From assembly GCA_020025175.1 (NCBI GenBank), contig JAHHSM010000019.1, positions 1-24,676 of the forward strand: DNA of 24,676 nt. Reading direction: 5' to 3'. The stretch's first letter is position 1. Each line of letters opens with the position of its first letter. Below the pieces are notes generated by a model. It made no database searches and was not told the origin of the DNA. It was given only the letters and a program-made list of their open reading frames with translations. The translations under genes were made by a program, and so were the position numbers. The stretch comes from Oscillospiraceae bacterium (lineage in GTDB: Bacteria; Bacillota; Clostridia; Oscillospirales; Oscillospiraceae). Of the stretch, positions 1 through 8,040 are shown in pieces.

Positions 1-576
1 TTTTATATCGGAAATCACAGTGTTCTCATCGTTTTTCTCCGCACGGTCTGCCAGATGATCGAGTACCATTCTGTCAAAACGCTCTGCATTTTCAAAATCT
101 TTATTTGAAATGGTGATCAGCTTGGTGTTTCCGCTGAAATAGGTGTAAATCTGCTCTGTGGAGGCAGGCAGCGTTGCGGAGTCGTTTTTTGTTGCGGAAT
201 ATGCCATAGCGTCATCGCCTAATCCGGGATTTGTTGCAATTTTTTTCCTGCCTGTAAAATCTGATTTCACCTGCCTGGATGTGATTTGTGACCATGCGAC
301 TTGCTTTGCGGAGCGATAGAGTGGGTAAAAAGTAATGGTTTGTCCGGTGATTTGAATACGCGGACGCCGTTTAAAATAAACAAATAAAATAAAGAGTAGA
401 GCAAATATCGCTATAAATCCGATAAAAGGTGCGTGGGAACCATGTACTTTGAGGCCGTCGGCGATAAAATCTAAACCGAGAAGAAACGAAAGCCCCAAAA
501 TAGCAATGATGCACGCAATTTGCCCGAATAAAATCTTCTTTTTTTTCGTTACAGTTACACACACTTCAAAATCCAT
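1..576 (-). CDS. Two-TM membrane protein with possible PH-like domain, partial (3' end beyond left edge)
   Basis: The frame is open from an ATG at 576 down to base 1 (192 codons seen, no stop), so the C-terminus is missing. A GGAGGG ribosome binding site sits about 7 bases before the ATG. The protein starts MDFEVCVTVTKKKK, has two hydrophobic segments at about residues 15-39 and 51-68, then a basic KRRPR stop-transfer and a soluble region with beta-strand character (IQITGQTITFYPL, then WSQITSRQVK). That layout resembles small bacterial membrane proteins with a PH-like domain of unknown function; this family link is inference. It lies 50 bases downstream of rsmH on the same strand with no clear promoter or terminator between them, so co-transcription with rsmH is likely. 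No catalytic motif is visible. Confidence 0.75.
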   Translation of the reverse strand, partial: MDFEVCVTVTKKKKILFGQIACIIAILGLSFLLGLDFIADGLKVHGSHAPFIGFIAIFALLFILFVYFKRRPRIQITGQTITFYPLYRSAKQVAWSQITSRQVKSDFTGRKKIATNPGLGDDAMAYSATKNDSATLPASTEQIYTYFSGNTKLITISNKDFENAERFDRMVLDHLADRAEKNDENTVISDIK

Positions 577-626
577 TTTTCGCCCTCCGAATTGGTTACT
601 ATTTCCGTTGTAGATTACAAGAATGC

Positions 627-1664
627 TTAGGCGCGGATTGCCCAGCGCATTTTTGTAGAGCGTGCTCTGGGGTTCTGATAACATTCTTCTGCCGAAGGGC
701 GGATCACATCCTGACAGATTTCGCTGTAAATTCCGGCGCGGTAATACTGCTTAAAGGCTTTTTTGACAAGGCGATCTTCACCGGAATGGAAGGTCAGCAC
801 CGCAACCCGTCCGCCGCTTTTGAGCACATCCGGCAGTTTTTCGAGGAAAGAATAAAGCACCTCAAACTCGCTGTTTACATCAATGCGGAGTGCCTGAAAG
901 GTGCGCTGACAGGATTTTTTGACAGCCTCTTTGCGCTCTGCTGCCGGCAGAAAGCCGAGAGAGGCTTCGATGACCGCTGCCAGCTGCTTGGTGGTTTCAA
1001 TAGTGCCGCCCTGCTCGAAAATACGGATAATATTTCTGGCGATGCGATCGGCATAAGGCTCATCGGAGTTTTCGATCAGCATGGCGATCAATTCCTCTTC
1101 GTCCAGCTCACGCAGACGCTCTGCGGCAGTGATGCCGCTGCTGCAATCCAGGCGCAGGTCAAGGGGACCGTCCTGCTTGAAGGTAAAGCCGCGGTCAGGG
1201 TTGTCAATCTGCATGGAGGAAACACCGAGATCTGCCAGAATAAAATCGAATTTTTCGCCCGGGGCCACCTGATCGAGATTGGCAAAGTTCATGCGGCGGA
1301 TGGTCAGAATCTCGGGACCGAAGCCATGAGCCTCCAATCGTGCACGGGTCTTTTTCGATTCGATGGGATCTACATCGGTGGCATACATATGCCCCTGCCC
1401 CTGAAGGCACTCCAGCATTTTTCGGGTATGTCCGCCATAACCGAGGGTGGCATCCAGACCGATTTGCCCGGGCTGAATCTGCAAAAAGTCGAGAATTTCA
1501 TTGACCATAATCGAGATATGCATACCGGCAGGCGTTTGTCCGCGCCCAATAATTTTTTCTACATCTGCCTGATATTTTTCGGGATGATGCTCTTTATATT
1601 TTTCGTTATAATTTCTGGGGTGTGTTCCTTTGTAGCGGACACGCCGCTTATGTTCCTGTTCCAT
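627..1664 (-). CDS. rsmH: 16S rRNA (cytosine-1402-N4)-methyltransferase, RsmH/MraW family
   Basis: SAM-dependent enzyme that N4-methylates C1402 in the 16S rRNA decoding centre. The 345-residue protein carries the family's SAM site DATLGYGGHTRKMLE (about residues 71-85), the acidic ATDVDP strand end, FDFILADLGVSSMQID, the GFTFKQDGPLDLR loop, and the C-terminal CQRTFQALRIDVN and LTFHSGEDRLVK motifs. I start it at the ATG at 1664, because AGGAGG lies 9 bases upstream and the longer frame runs back through the promoter. Residues 1-50 form a charged extension (KRRVRYKGTHPRNYNEKYKE) absent from the dcw-cluster enzyme. There is no mraZ, ftsL or pbp nearby. It may be the second, RsmH2-like form known in some Clostridia (inference); the methyltransferase assignment itself is firm. 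Confidence 0.93.
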   Translation of the reverse strand: MEQEHKRRVRYKGTHPRNYNEKYKEHHPEKYQADVEKIIGRGQTPAGMHISIMVNEILDFLQIQPGQIGLDATLGYGGHTRKMLECLQGQGHMYATDVDPIESKKTRARLEAHGFGPEILTIRRMNFANLDQVAPGEKFDFILADLGVSSMQIDNPDRGFTFKQDGPLDLRLDCSSGITAAERLRELDEEELIAMLIENSDEPYADRIARNIIRIFEQGGTIETTKQLAAVIEASLGFLPAAERKEAVKKSCQRTFQALRIDVNSEFEVLYSFLEKLPDVLKSGGRVAVLTFHSGEDRLVKKAFKQYYRAGIYSEICQDVIRPSAEECYQNPRARSTKMRWAIRA

Positions 1665-1691
1665 GGAGCTACGCCTCCTTTTGTTGCTGCA

Positions 1692-1720
1692 ATTATAGCA
1701 TGTTGCGCCGGGGGGAGCAA
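1692..1720 (-). promoter_or_regulatory. sigma-A-type promoter for rsmH
   Basis: On the minus strand TTGCTC (1720-1715) and TATAAT (1697-1692) are separated by exactly 17 bases. The predicted transcription start near 1685 gives a short leader of about 20 bases holding the AGGAGG site of rsmH. Confidence 0.75.
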
Positions 1721-1747
1721 GGCACATATTCGGTGGAAAAGCGGAAA

Positions 1748-1785
1748 ACAGGCGGCACTGTAAGAACAGTGCCGCCTGTTTTTTT
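1748..1785. terminator. Strong hairpin terminator between the ABC transporter genes and rsmH
   Basis: A perfect 14-bp stem, ACAGGCGGCACTGT (1748-1761) with its complement at 1766-1779, has an AAGA loop. On the plus strand seven T follow; on the minus strand four T follow. No plus-strand gene ends here, so its working role is probably to stop minus-strand transcription from the ABC operon just before the rsmH promoter; it could act both ways. Confidence 0.8.
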
Positions 1786-2016
1786 CAATGAAAACTCAAT
1801 GGATACGTTCTAGCGTTTGATGGCGAGGGTGATGGAGCTGTCGTGAATGCGCCTGACGGTGGCGGAAACTTCGCTGCTGAGATAGTGTCGCTGCTGCCTG
1901 CGGCAATGGCAGAAGGCCTGCCAGCGTCACGGGAGGCACAGCCGCCAAGGGGCATTGAGTGGCAAAAACTTTTGGAACTAAGCAGCTCTTTTTTTATGTT
2001 TTTTACTTTCTGGGAT
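1786..2016. other. Gene-free stretch downstream of the ABC permease, with a coding-like fragment
   Basis: About 230 bases with no intact gene. On the minus strand, 1926-1810 is a 38-residue open stretch ending ...VRRIHDSSITLAIKR and a TAG stop; it has no start codon and a TGA stands just before it. The other two minus-strand frames are also open over the same stretch, which argues for unusual base composition or a degenerate repeat rather than a gene. A T-rich run (1987-2012) precedes the end of the permease. Confidence 0.4.
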
Positions 2017-4330
2017 TTATTCTACGCTCTTCAAAGCACCCAACATATCAATATCCCGCATTTTGCGCGCAATGACGGCATTGACCGCCAACGCAAAGAG
2101 GAAGGTCGTCGCGCAGGAAAGAAAATAAGAAATTGGTTTTGTGGATACGGTCAGCGGCATGTTTTTTAAAACTGCAACAAAGAAAAGTGTAAGTCCGTGG
2201 CCTGCCGGTAAACCTAAAAGGATACCGCCCACGGTAAAAATTATATTTTCACGCAGCTGCAACCGTCGAATTTCTTTATCATGGAACCCTAATACCATCA
2301 GCGTGGCCAAGGCACGAATTTGCTCAAAGAAACTCATAATACCGAGGTTGTAAATGACTACGCAGGCAAGGCCACCGCCGAAGAGAATTAAAATATAGGT
2401 GACCAGAGAGGCACTGGAGAGACTCTCAGCAGCGGCATCGGTGACGGCGGAACGAGTTTGCCAGCTGCTGACAAAATCATAGCGGTCGAGCTCTGCTTTC
2501 ATTTCTGTTTCGTTAGATGTATCAATATATGCCGTCGTCGGGGTGTAGGACTGCCCCCAAGCTGCGCCAAAGACTGCGGCTGATATAGGCGCCGGTAATG
2601 CTGCGGTCGATTTCGCATACACGGACGGGGGAGAGTTTTGCATCTCCGATGAAGCGCAGATGCAGCAAATCTCCAACCTGCACATGCAGTGCATTGGCGG
2701 AAGATTCTGCCAGAACGATGCCGTCGGTGGGCAGTGCCGAGGGACTATCGGCATAGGGGGTATACAGACGCAGTGCGGGTGTATCTTCTGCAACGGTCAA
2801 GGTGGTGGTTGTGCGCTGATCTTTGGAATAAACCCAGCAGGCGGTCATCATTTCAAACTCGGCGGCACCGGTATTGACGGATGATGCCAAACGCTGATAT
2901 TGACGCTCGGTAGTGGATGCATCCAAGGAGACGATCAGGTCATAACGGTTCTGATTAGAGGTCAGTGCATCCGTATAGCGGCCGATGGCATCACGCAGAC
3001 CAAAGGCGGAAACCACCAATGCCATACAAAAGGCAATGCCGACCATACAGGTGATCATGCGCACTTTATTGCGCAGAGTGTTTCGGATAATGTATTTTTG
3101 ATGGAAGGACAGCTTCTGCCAAAGGCGCGGAAACTTTTCCAAAAAAACAGGCTTGGTGCTTTTAGGCGGCTTCGGGCGCATACATTCGGCGGGGCATTCT
3201 TTCAGGCTTGCACGGGTGACCAGATAGGCGCTGCCGATACAGCAGATGGCGGTGATCGCAAATGCTTCGCCCCAGGCACCGAAGTCATGGACGATGGCAA
3301 AGGGCGGCAGATCACAGCCATTGGCGAGAGCCGCGACAACCAGCTTGATCAATGGCTTTGTAAACAGCACGCCGAGGGGGAAGCCTGCAGCGACGACTAG
3401 GACTGCATTGAGCAGATAATAGCCGAGAATGGTGGAATCATAATATCCCAAAGCCTTAAATGTGCCGATTTCCTGCCGTGCGTTTTCGATCATGCGGCTC
3501 GTATTGCTGACCATCAGCAGAATTGCGCATAAAAAGAACAAAATCGGAAAAAGATTTAAAACGGGTTTGAGATCATTGGTATTGCCCAGAAAAGAATAGG
3601 CGGACAAATTATCTTCCAGAGCAACAACGCTCATCACTTTTTCACCTAATTGCTCGTCGATCTGACGGAGCAGTGCTTCGCTGCTCATGTTGTCTTCAAC
3701 GGTGAGGCAGATCTGATTATAGCAGTTTGACCCCATGAGGTTGCTGAGAACGGTATCGTTGAGATAAGCGAAGCCGTGGTGCGCCAAATCTGCGGCCGGT
3801 GTTGTGGCAGTGACATGGCGGATGTGCTCCGCACTTTTGATCAGTCCGCTGATCTGTAGGCGCAGTGTTTGTCCTGTGCCGGAGGGCTCTATTTCATACC
3901 AGCTGCCGATGGCCAAACCGTTGGCTTTGGCAAACTCGTCGCTTATGACCATCTCGCGGTCGCTCTTTGGCAGTGAGCCGGAGACGAGATAGGGAATATT
4001 CATCTCATAAGTATCCGGCACGGCATATAAAGAGAGCGTAATGGAGCGATTGCCGGCGTCGTGGGCATCGTATGCGATGCGGGGCTGTACACCGGTAACG
4101 CCGGGGATTGCAGACAGCTTTCGGCAGTCACTGCGATCCAGCTTCACACCGGAGATCCAATAGTCGGCAATATTTTGAGCTTCGTAGTATTGTGTGCAAA
4201 ACCGATTGACATTGTGGACAATTCCACCCAAAGCAACATATACCGTCACGGCAATGGCGGTGATCAGAATGACCGATATCAAACGGGGAACGGTGCTTTT
4301 TAAATTTCGGAGGAAGTTAACTGCCAGCAT
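2017..4330 (-). pseudogene. FtsX/MacB-type ABC transporter permease, interrupted by an apparent single-base frameshift
   Basis: Membrane subunit of an ABC transporter. The first part (4330 to the stop at 2522, 602 codons) has a TM at about 14-36, a MacB-like extracellular domain to about 250, a first FtsX core (about 262-395, with ENARQEIGTFKALGYYDS), and another TM near 448-470. The second FtsX core (LVTYILILFGGGLACVVIY, then FEQIRALATLMVLGFHDKEI) lies in the next frame and ends at 2017. The frames join at a G5 run (plus-strand C5, 2554-2558): with four G the protein reads RSLWRSLGQSYTPTTAYID and would be about 770 residues, normal for two-core permeases. Without that change the product lacks its last TM helices. 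It starts 1 base after the ATPase stop. A genuine inactivating mutation, phase variation or a sequencing error are all possible; both halves otherwise look well preserved. Confidence 0.8.
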
Positions 4331-4331
4331 A

Positions 4332-5033
4332 TCACCACTCCAGTTCCTGCACCGATACAGGGTTTTGATTTTCTGTATAGGATTCGATTTTTCCGCTCTT
4401 CATACGAATAAGGATATCGGCGGTGGGAGCCAGAGCACCGTTATGGGTGACCACAATCACGGTTTTTCCGCTCCTGCGGCAAAGCTCGTATAAAAGTGCC
4501 AGAATCGCTTTGCCGGTTTTGTAATCCAAAGCGCCGGTGGGTTCATCACACAAAAGGATATCAGGATTTTTTGCCAGGGCACGGGCGATGGCACCGCGCT
4601 GCTGCTCGCCGCCGGAGCATTGGGCGGGAAAATTGTCCATGCGCTCGCCCAGACCGACCATGGCCAGCACTTCTGCTGCGTTCAGCGGATTTTTACAGAT
4701 TTGGCTGGCAAGCTCCACATTTTCACGCATGGTAAGGTTTGCCATGAGATTATAGAACTGGAAAACAAAGCCAATACTATTGCGGCGATAGTCTGCCAGC
4801 TGGCGCTTATTATAGCCGGAGATCTCCTGTCCTGCAACGGAGAGGATTCCGGAAGTAGGGGAGTCCATGCCCCCCAGAAGGTTCAATACAGTTGATTTGC
4901 CGGCACCGCTGGCACCGAGGATGACGGTGTATTTCCCTTCGGGAATGGAAAAGCTGATGTCATCCACAGCTTTGATGATTGTTTCCCCCATGGTATAACT
5001 TCGGGTAAGATGTTCTGCATGAATGCCACTCAT
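4332..5033 (-). CDS. ABC transporter ATP-binding protein, MacB/LolD-like
   Basis: Cytoplasmic ATPase that powers the adjacent FtsX-type permease. Visible motifs are Walker A GASGAGKST, the Q-loop in GFVFQFYNL, the signature CSGGEQQRGAIARAL, Walker B DILLCDEPTGALD and the H-loop VVVTH. All catalytic residues are intact in 233 residues. I chose the ATG at 5033: GAGG lies 9 bases before it, while the in-frame TTG at 5042 touches the binding site. The stop and the permease ATG are one base apart, so the two are translated together. With a TetR regulator facing away across a shared intergenic region, the pair looks like a regulated exporter or a stress/antimicrobial-responsive system; the substrate cannot be read from the sequence, and no HlyD-type adaptor is present. 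Confidence 0.93.
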   Translation of the reverse strand: MSGIHAEHLTRSYTMGETIIKAVDDISFSIPEGKYTVILGASGAGKSTVLNLLGGMDSPTSGILSVAGQEISGYNKRQLADYRRNSIGFVFQFYNLMANLTMRENVELASQICKNPLNAAEVLAMVGLGERMDNFPAQCSGGEQQRGAIARALAKNPDILLCDEPTGALDYKTGKAILALLYELCRRSGKTVIVVTHNGALAPTADILIRMKSGKIESYTENQNPVSVQELEW

Positions 5034-5124
5034 GGTATGCAACCTCTTTCTGTCTGCGTTTGTTCATGATACTGTTTATCTTACCATCAGCATATCAACA
5101 CATTGCTTTCTCTACAACCAACAG

Positions 5125-5153
5125 TTTATAGCCTGCTGTTATAAGAGCGACAA
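5125..5153 (-). promoter_or_regulatory. Candidate promoter of the ABC transporter operon
   Basis: On the minus strand TTGTCG (5153-5148) and TATAAA (5130-5125) are 17 bases apart. Transcription would start near 5118, leaving a leader of about 85 bases before the ATPase ATG. The -10 box falls inside the palindrome described at 5126-5144. Confidence 0.5.
5126..5144. promoter_or_regulatory. Candidate TetR-family operator
   Basis: TTATAGC-CTGCT-GTTATAA is a 7-5-7 inverted repeat with one mismatch. It covers the -10 box and part of the spacer of the minus-strand ABC promoter and lies in the region shared with the divergent TetR gene, the usual place for such an operator. Binding is inferred from position and symmetry only. 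Confidence 0.45.
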
Positions 5154-5167
5154 AATCAATAGAAATG

Positions 5168-5196
5168 TTGTTTTTGCAGCGATATCGGGTTAAAAT
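5168..5196 (+). promoter_or_regulatory. Promoter of the TetR-type regulator
   Basis: TTGTTT (5168-5173) and TAAAAT (5191-5196) are 17 bases apart. The predicted start near 5203 leaves about 30 bases to the regulator's ATG. Confidence 0.6.
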
Positions 5197-5232
5197 GTAT
5201 TTTATAGAAAAGTGAAGACGGGGTGTGTTTGT

Positions 5233-5784
5233 ATGGAAAAACGAGAAAACCAACGGGTCATGCTCACAAAACGCTTAATGAAAGAAAGCCTGACGCGGCT
5301 GCTGGAAAAAGAAAGCATTCACAAAATTTCCATCCGTGCATTGTGCGAAGAAGCAGGTGTCAACCGCTCTACTTTTTATAAATATTACGGCAGTCAATAC
5401 GATGTGCTGCAGGAAATGGAGGAGGAACTGATCGCAAATGTGCGAGATGCGCTGGAGAAGGACGAAGAAACCACGGAGCGTGAAATGCTGATGGCCGTTT
5501 GTGCATGCTTTGAGCGAGATATGCCCTCTGTGCGTGTGCTGCTGGGAAATAACGTGGATCCGCACTTTGCGGAGCACCTCTTCAGCATGGCAAAAATTCA
5601 GAAAATGATTCAGGAGCGCCTGGGTGATCGCTACGATGATCAGCAGTGCCGGTATATCTATGTTTTTCTGGTCAATGGAACCTATCGTTTGGTACAGGAA
5701 TGGATGCTTGCCGATGAGAAACGCCCCTTTTCGGAGATTGTGTTTTTGCTGGAAAAATTGATTGACAGCATTTGTGGTGAATGA
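5233..5784 (+). CDS. TetR/AcrR-family transcriptional regulator
   Basis: A 183-residue DNA-binding repressor-type protein. The N-terminal helix-turn-helix is clear: ISIRALCEEAGVNRSTFYKYY at about residues 33-53, with the TFYKYYGS end of the recognition helix typical of TetR proteins. The rest is a helical ligand/dimerisation domain of the short TetR_C type. I use the ATG at 5233, with GGGG nine bases upstream; the in-frame GTG at 5212 is only about 9 bases from the predicted transcription start and has no binding site. It is divergent from the ABC transporter and 58 bases upstream of the DUF3810 gene on the same strand, so it may control either or both. The ligand is unknown. Confidence 0.9.
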   Translation: MEKRENQRVMLTKRLMKESLTRLLEKESIHKISIRALCEEAGVNRSTFYKYYGSQYDVLQEMEEELIANVRDALEKDEETTEREMLMAVCACFERDMPSVRVLLGNNVDPHFAEHLFSMAKIQKMIQERLGDRYDDQQCRYIYVFLVNGTYRLVQEWMLADEKRPFSEIVFLLEKLIDSICGE

Positions 5785-5842
5785 CGGTCATTGTGGTGCG
5801 TTTTTTGGCAACAATAGAAAAAATAGTGTAGGAGGTTTTGCT

Positions 5843-6949
5843 ATGAAGCAGTTTTTTCTGCGGCACTGGAAACTGCACGGCTGGCTTGTGGGCGCATTGG
5901 CGGTTGTTTTGTTTTTTCATACGGCAAAGTATAACAGAAGTTTGATGAATGCACTGGCAGAGCATGTGACAGAGCCACTGAAACAAACTCTGGGTGCGCT
6001 GTGCGATGCTGCCTCTTTTTCGGTGGCTGAGGTGCTGATTATTGTGGCCATTCAGGTGGGGATTCTTTATCTTTGTATCATGGCAGTGGATCTCCTGCGC
6101 GGAGAAAACAAAAAAGATATCCTTTACCGCCGCCTGCTGGGGCTTGTGTGTACAGGAGTCAGTATTTATGCAGGATTTTGTATTCTTTGGGGCATCAATT
6201 ACTATATTGATGGCTTTCAGGAAAAAAGCGGCATTTATGCCAAGGGCGTTTCTGTAGAGCAGTTGACTGAGGTGACGGAAATGTTTGCGCAAAAGGCGAA
6301 TATGTATTCCACAGATGTACAGCGCACAGAGCAAGGATTGTTTTCTGTGCCGCGAGACGATATCTACCAGGCGGCACCAACGATTTATGACAATATCGAA
6401 AAGCAGTATCCTTTTCTTGAAATGAAGGATCATGTGCCAAAGCGCATTTCTTTTTCCAAGGTGATGAGCGCAACCAATTTTACCGGATTTTTCTTTCCCT
6501 TTACGGGGGAAGCAAATTTAAACGATGATTGTCCGACCTGCCTGCTGCCCTCGACCATTGCCCACGAAATGGCGCATCAGCGGAGCATTGCCTCTGAGCA
6601 GGAGTGCAATTTCATTGCGGTGCTGGTGTGTGAAACGAGCGGCAATGCGGCATATGCATATTCCGGTGCGCTGTTTGCATATATCCATTTGAGTAATGCG
6701 TTGTATCGGGCAGATCGGGAGGCGTGGGAGGAAATACGCGATTCCCTTAATGAAGAGGTGCAGATGGATCTTGCGTATAATAATGCCTATTGGCAGCAAT
6801 ATGAAGGAAAAACGGCAGAGTTCTCCAAAAAGACATATGACCAGTTCCTCAAGGGATATGGCGAACAGAGCGGTATCAAAAGCTATGGAGAAGTCGTTGA
6901 TTTGCTGGTAGGCTATTATGGCAGGGCGGATAACACCGGAAATCTGTGA
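5843..6949 (+). CDS. DUF3810-family membrane protein with HExxH metalloprotease-like motif
   Basis: A 368-residue protein with three N-terminal hydrophobic segments (about residues 11-30, 60-82 and 94-116) followed by a soluble domain. That domain contains HEMAH at 241-245 (S-T-I-A-H-E-M-A-H-Q) and, a few residues on, acidic E252 and E254, the layout of a zinc site; this is the DUF3810 pattern. The activity has not been assigned to my knowledge; a membrane-bound zinc peptidase is the likely inference. The start is the ATG at 5843, with GGAGG 8 bases upstream; the frame extends back to 5762 but overlaps the regulator gene and lacks a binding site. It follows the TetR gene by 58 bases, so it is probably co-transcribed with it. 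No terminator is evident after it. Confidence 0.85.
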   Translation: MKQFFLRHWKLHGWLVGALAVVLFFHTAKYNRSLMNALAEHVTEPLKQTLGALCDAASFSVAEVLIIVAIQVGILYLCIMAVDLLRGENKKDILYRRLLGLVCTGVSIYAGFCILWGINYYIDGFQEKSGIYAKGVSVEQLTEVTEMFAQKANMYSTDVQRTEQGLFSVPRDDIYQAAPTIYDNIEKQYPFLEMKDHVPKRISFSKVMSATNFTGFFFPFTGEANLNDDCPTCLLPSTIAHEMAHQRSIASEQECNFIAVLVCETSGNAAYAYSGALFAYIHLSNALYRADREAWEEIRDSLNEEVQMDLAYNNAYWQQYEGKTAEFSKKTYDQFLKGYGEQSGIKSYGEVVDLLVGYYGRADNTGNL

Positions 6950-6993
6950 TTGCAGGATATGGGGAAAAACACGATGGTTTGCACAAAAAGTGA

Positions 6994-7021
6994 TTGCATT
7001 CTGCGCTAATCCATATATAAT
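6994..7021 (+). promoter_or_regulatory. Promoter of the degV-family gene
   Basis: TTGCAT (6994-6999) and a perfect TATAAT (7016-7021) are 16 bases apart. The start near 7028 gives a leader of about 70 bases that holds a weak 6-bp hairpin (7049-7072) before the ribosome binding site. Confidence 0.65.
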
Positions 7022-7096
7022 GGGTAACAAATCAAAAGAAATCGAGTATATGCCGCAGATACCCCGGGCATATAGCATAGAAAAGGAGAGATTATC

Positions 7097-7951
7097 ATGT
7101 ATGTTAAAATCATATCTGACAGCACTTGTGATCTGTCTCCAGAGCTGGTCGAAAAATATGATATTGATATTTTGCCTCTGCACATTGTGTTGGGGGATGA
7201 GGAATACGAAGATGGTGTGACTATTACGCCCGATGAGGTTTATGCGTGGTCCGATGCACACAGGACAACGCCAAAGACATCCGCAGTTGCATTTGATACC
7301 GTTGTGGAGGCGTTTCGCCCCTACCTTGCAGAGGGAAGAGAAATTGTCTGCTTTGCAATTTCTGAAGATATGTCTACCACAGCAAATGTGATGCGTTTGG
7401 CTGCTCAGGAATTGGAAGCGGAGGACCGCGTTTTTGTGGTCGATTCGCAGAATCTTTCCACAGGCATTGGCATGCAGGTAATTGAAGCAGCCATTTTGGC
7501 GCAGCAGGAAAAAAGCGGTGCGGAAATTGCAGAAGCGGTCAAGCAGATGCAGCCCTTTGTGCGTACCAGCTTTGTGGTCGATTCGCTCACATATCTTCAT
7601 AGGGGCGGCCGCTGCAGTGGCTTGGCTGCATTGGCGGGCGGTGCGCTGCGGCTGCATCCGAAAATTATTGTACATAACGGTAAAATGTCACCCGGCAAAA
7701 AATACCGCGGTAAAATGGATCGTGTTTTTATGGAGTATGCCCATGATTTGGAAGAGGGGCTGCGCAGTGCACGAACAGATCGCGTATTTTTTACACATTC
7801 CGGCTGTGATGAAGAAACAATCGATGCAGTGGTGGAGTATTTGAAGAGTTTTGATCGGTTTTCTGAAATTCTTGTAACGCGTGCCGGTTGTGTCATTTCA
7901 AGCCATTGCGGAGCCAATACCATCGGAATTGTGTATACAGAGCAGTTTTAA
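7097..7951 (+). CDS. DegV family protein (fatty-acid-binding, FakB-like)
   Basis: DegV proteins bind a single fatty acid; the FakB members present it to the kinase FakA for acyl-phosphate formation. The 284-residue sequence is full length and has the family landmarks: SDSTCDL near the start (residues 7-13), PKTSAVAF in the first domain, an ISEDMS version of the ISSxLSGT motif, VVDSQNLSTG, the SLTYLHRGGR motif and SHCGANTIG near the C-terminus. AAAGGAGAG lies 7 bases before the ATG. It has its own promoter and appears monocistronic. No fakA-like kinase is in the window, so the acyl-phosphate role is family knowledge, not shown by context. Confidence 0.92.
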   Translation: MYVKIISDSTCDLSPELVEKYDIDILPLHIVLGDEEYEDGVTITPDEVYAWSDAHRTTPKTSAVAFDTVVEAFRPYLAEGREIVCFAISEDMSTTANVMRLAAQELEAEDRVFVVDSQNLSTGIGMQVIEAAILAQQEKSGAEIAEAVKQMQPFVRTSFVVDSLTYLHRGGRCSGLAALAGGALRLHPKIIVHNGKMSPGKKYRGKMDRVFMEYAHDLEEGLRSARTDRVFFTHSGCDEETIDAVVEYLKSFDRFSEILVTRAGCVISSHCGANTIGIVYTEQF

Positions 7952-8004
7952 AAGATTATTTTTTGTGTGAAAATCAGGAAAGCTGATTCTTAGTAAATTA
8001 TCTC

Positions 8005-8033
8005 TTGCAAATTGAGTGCAATTATAGTATACT
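8005..8033 (+). promoter_or_regulatory. Promoter of the SRP RNA gene
   Basis: TTGCAA (8005-8010) and TATACT (8028-8033) are 17 bases apart. Start of transcription is expected at about 8040, just before the first paired bases of the RNA. Confidence 0.8.
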
Positions 8034-8040
8034 ATTAGCA

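Noticed and set aside
786..1763. A 325-codon plus-strand open frame opposite rsmH
   Set aside because: It is the antisense shadow of rsmH and crosses the rsmH promoter and part of the terminator stem; it has no ribosome binding site or known motif.
7972..7988. Hairpin AATCAG/CTGATT after the degV-family gene as a terminator
   Set aside because: The stem is only six base pairs, mostly A-T, and no T tract follows; it may be chance.
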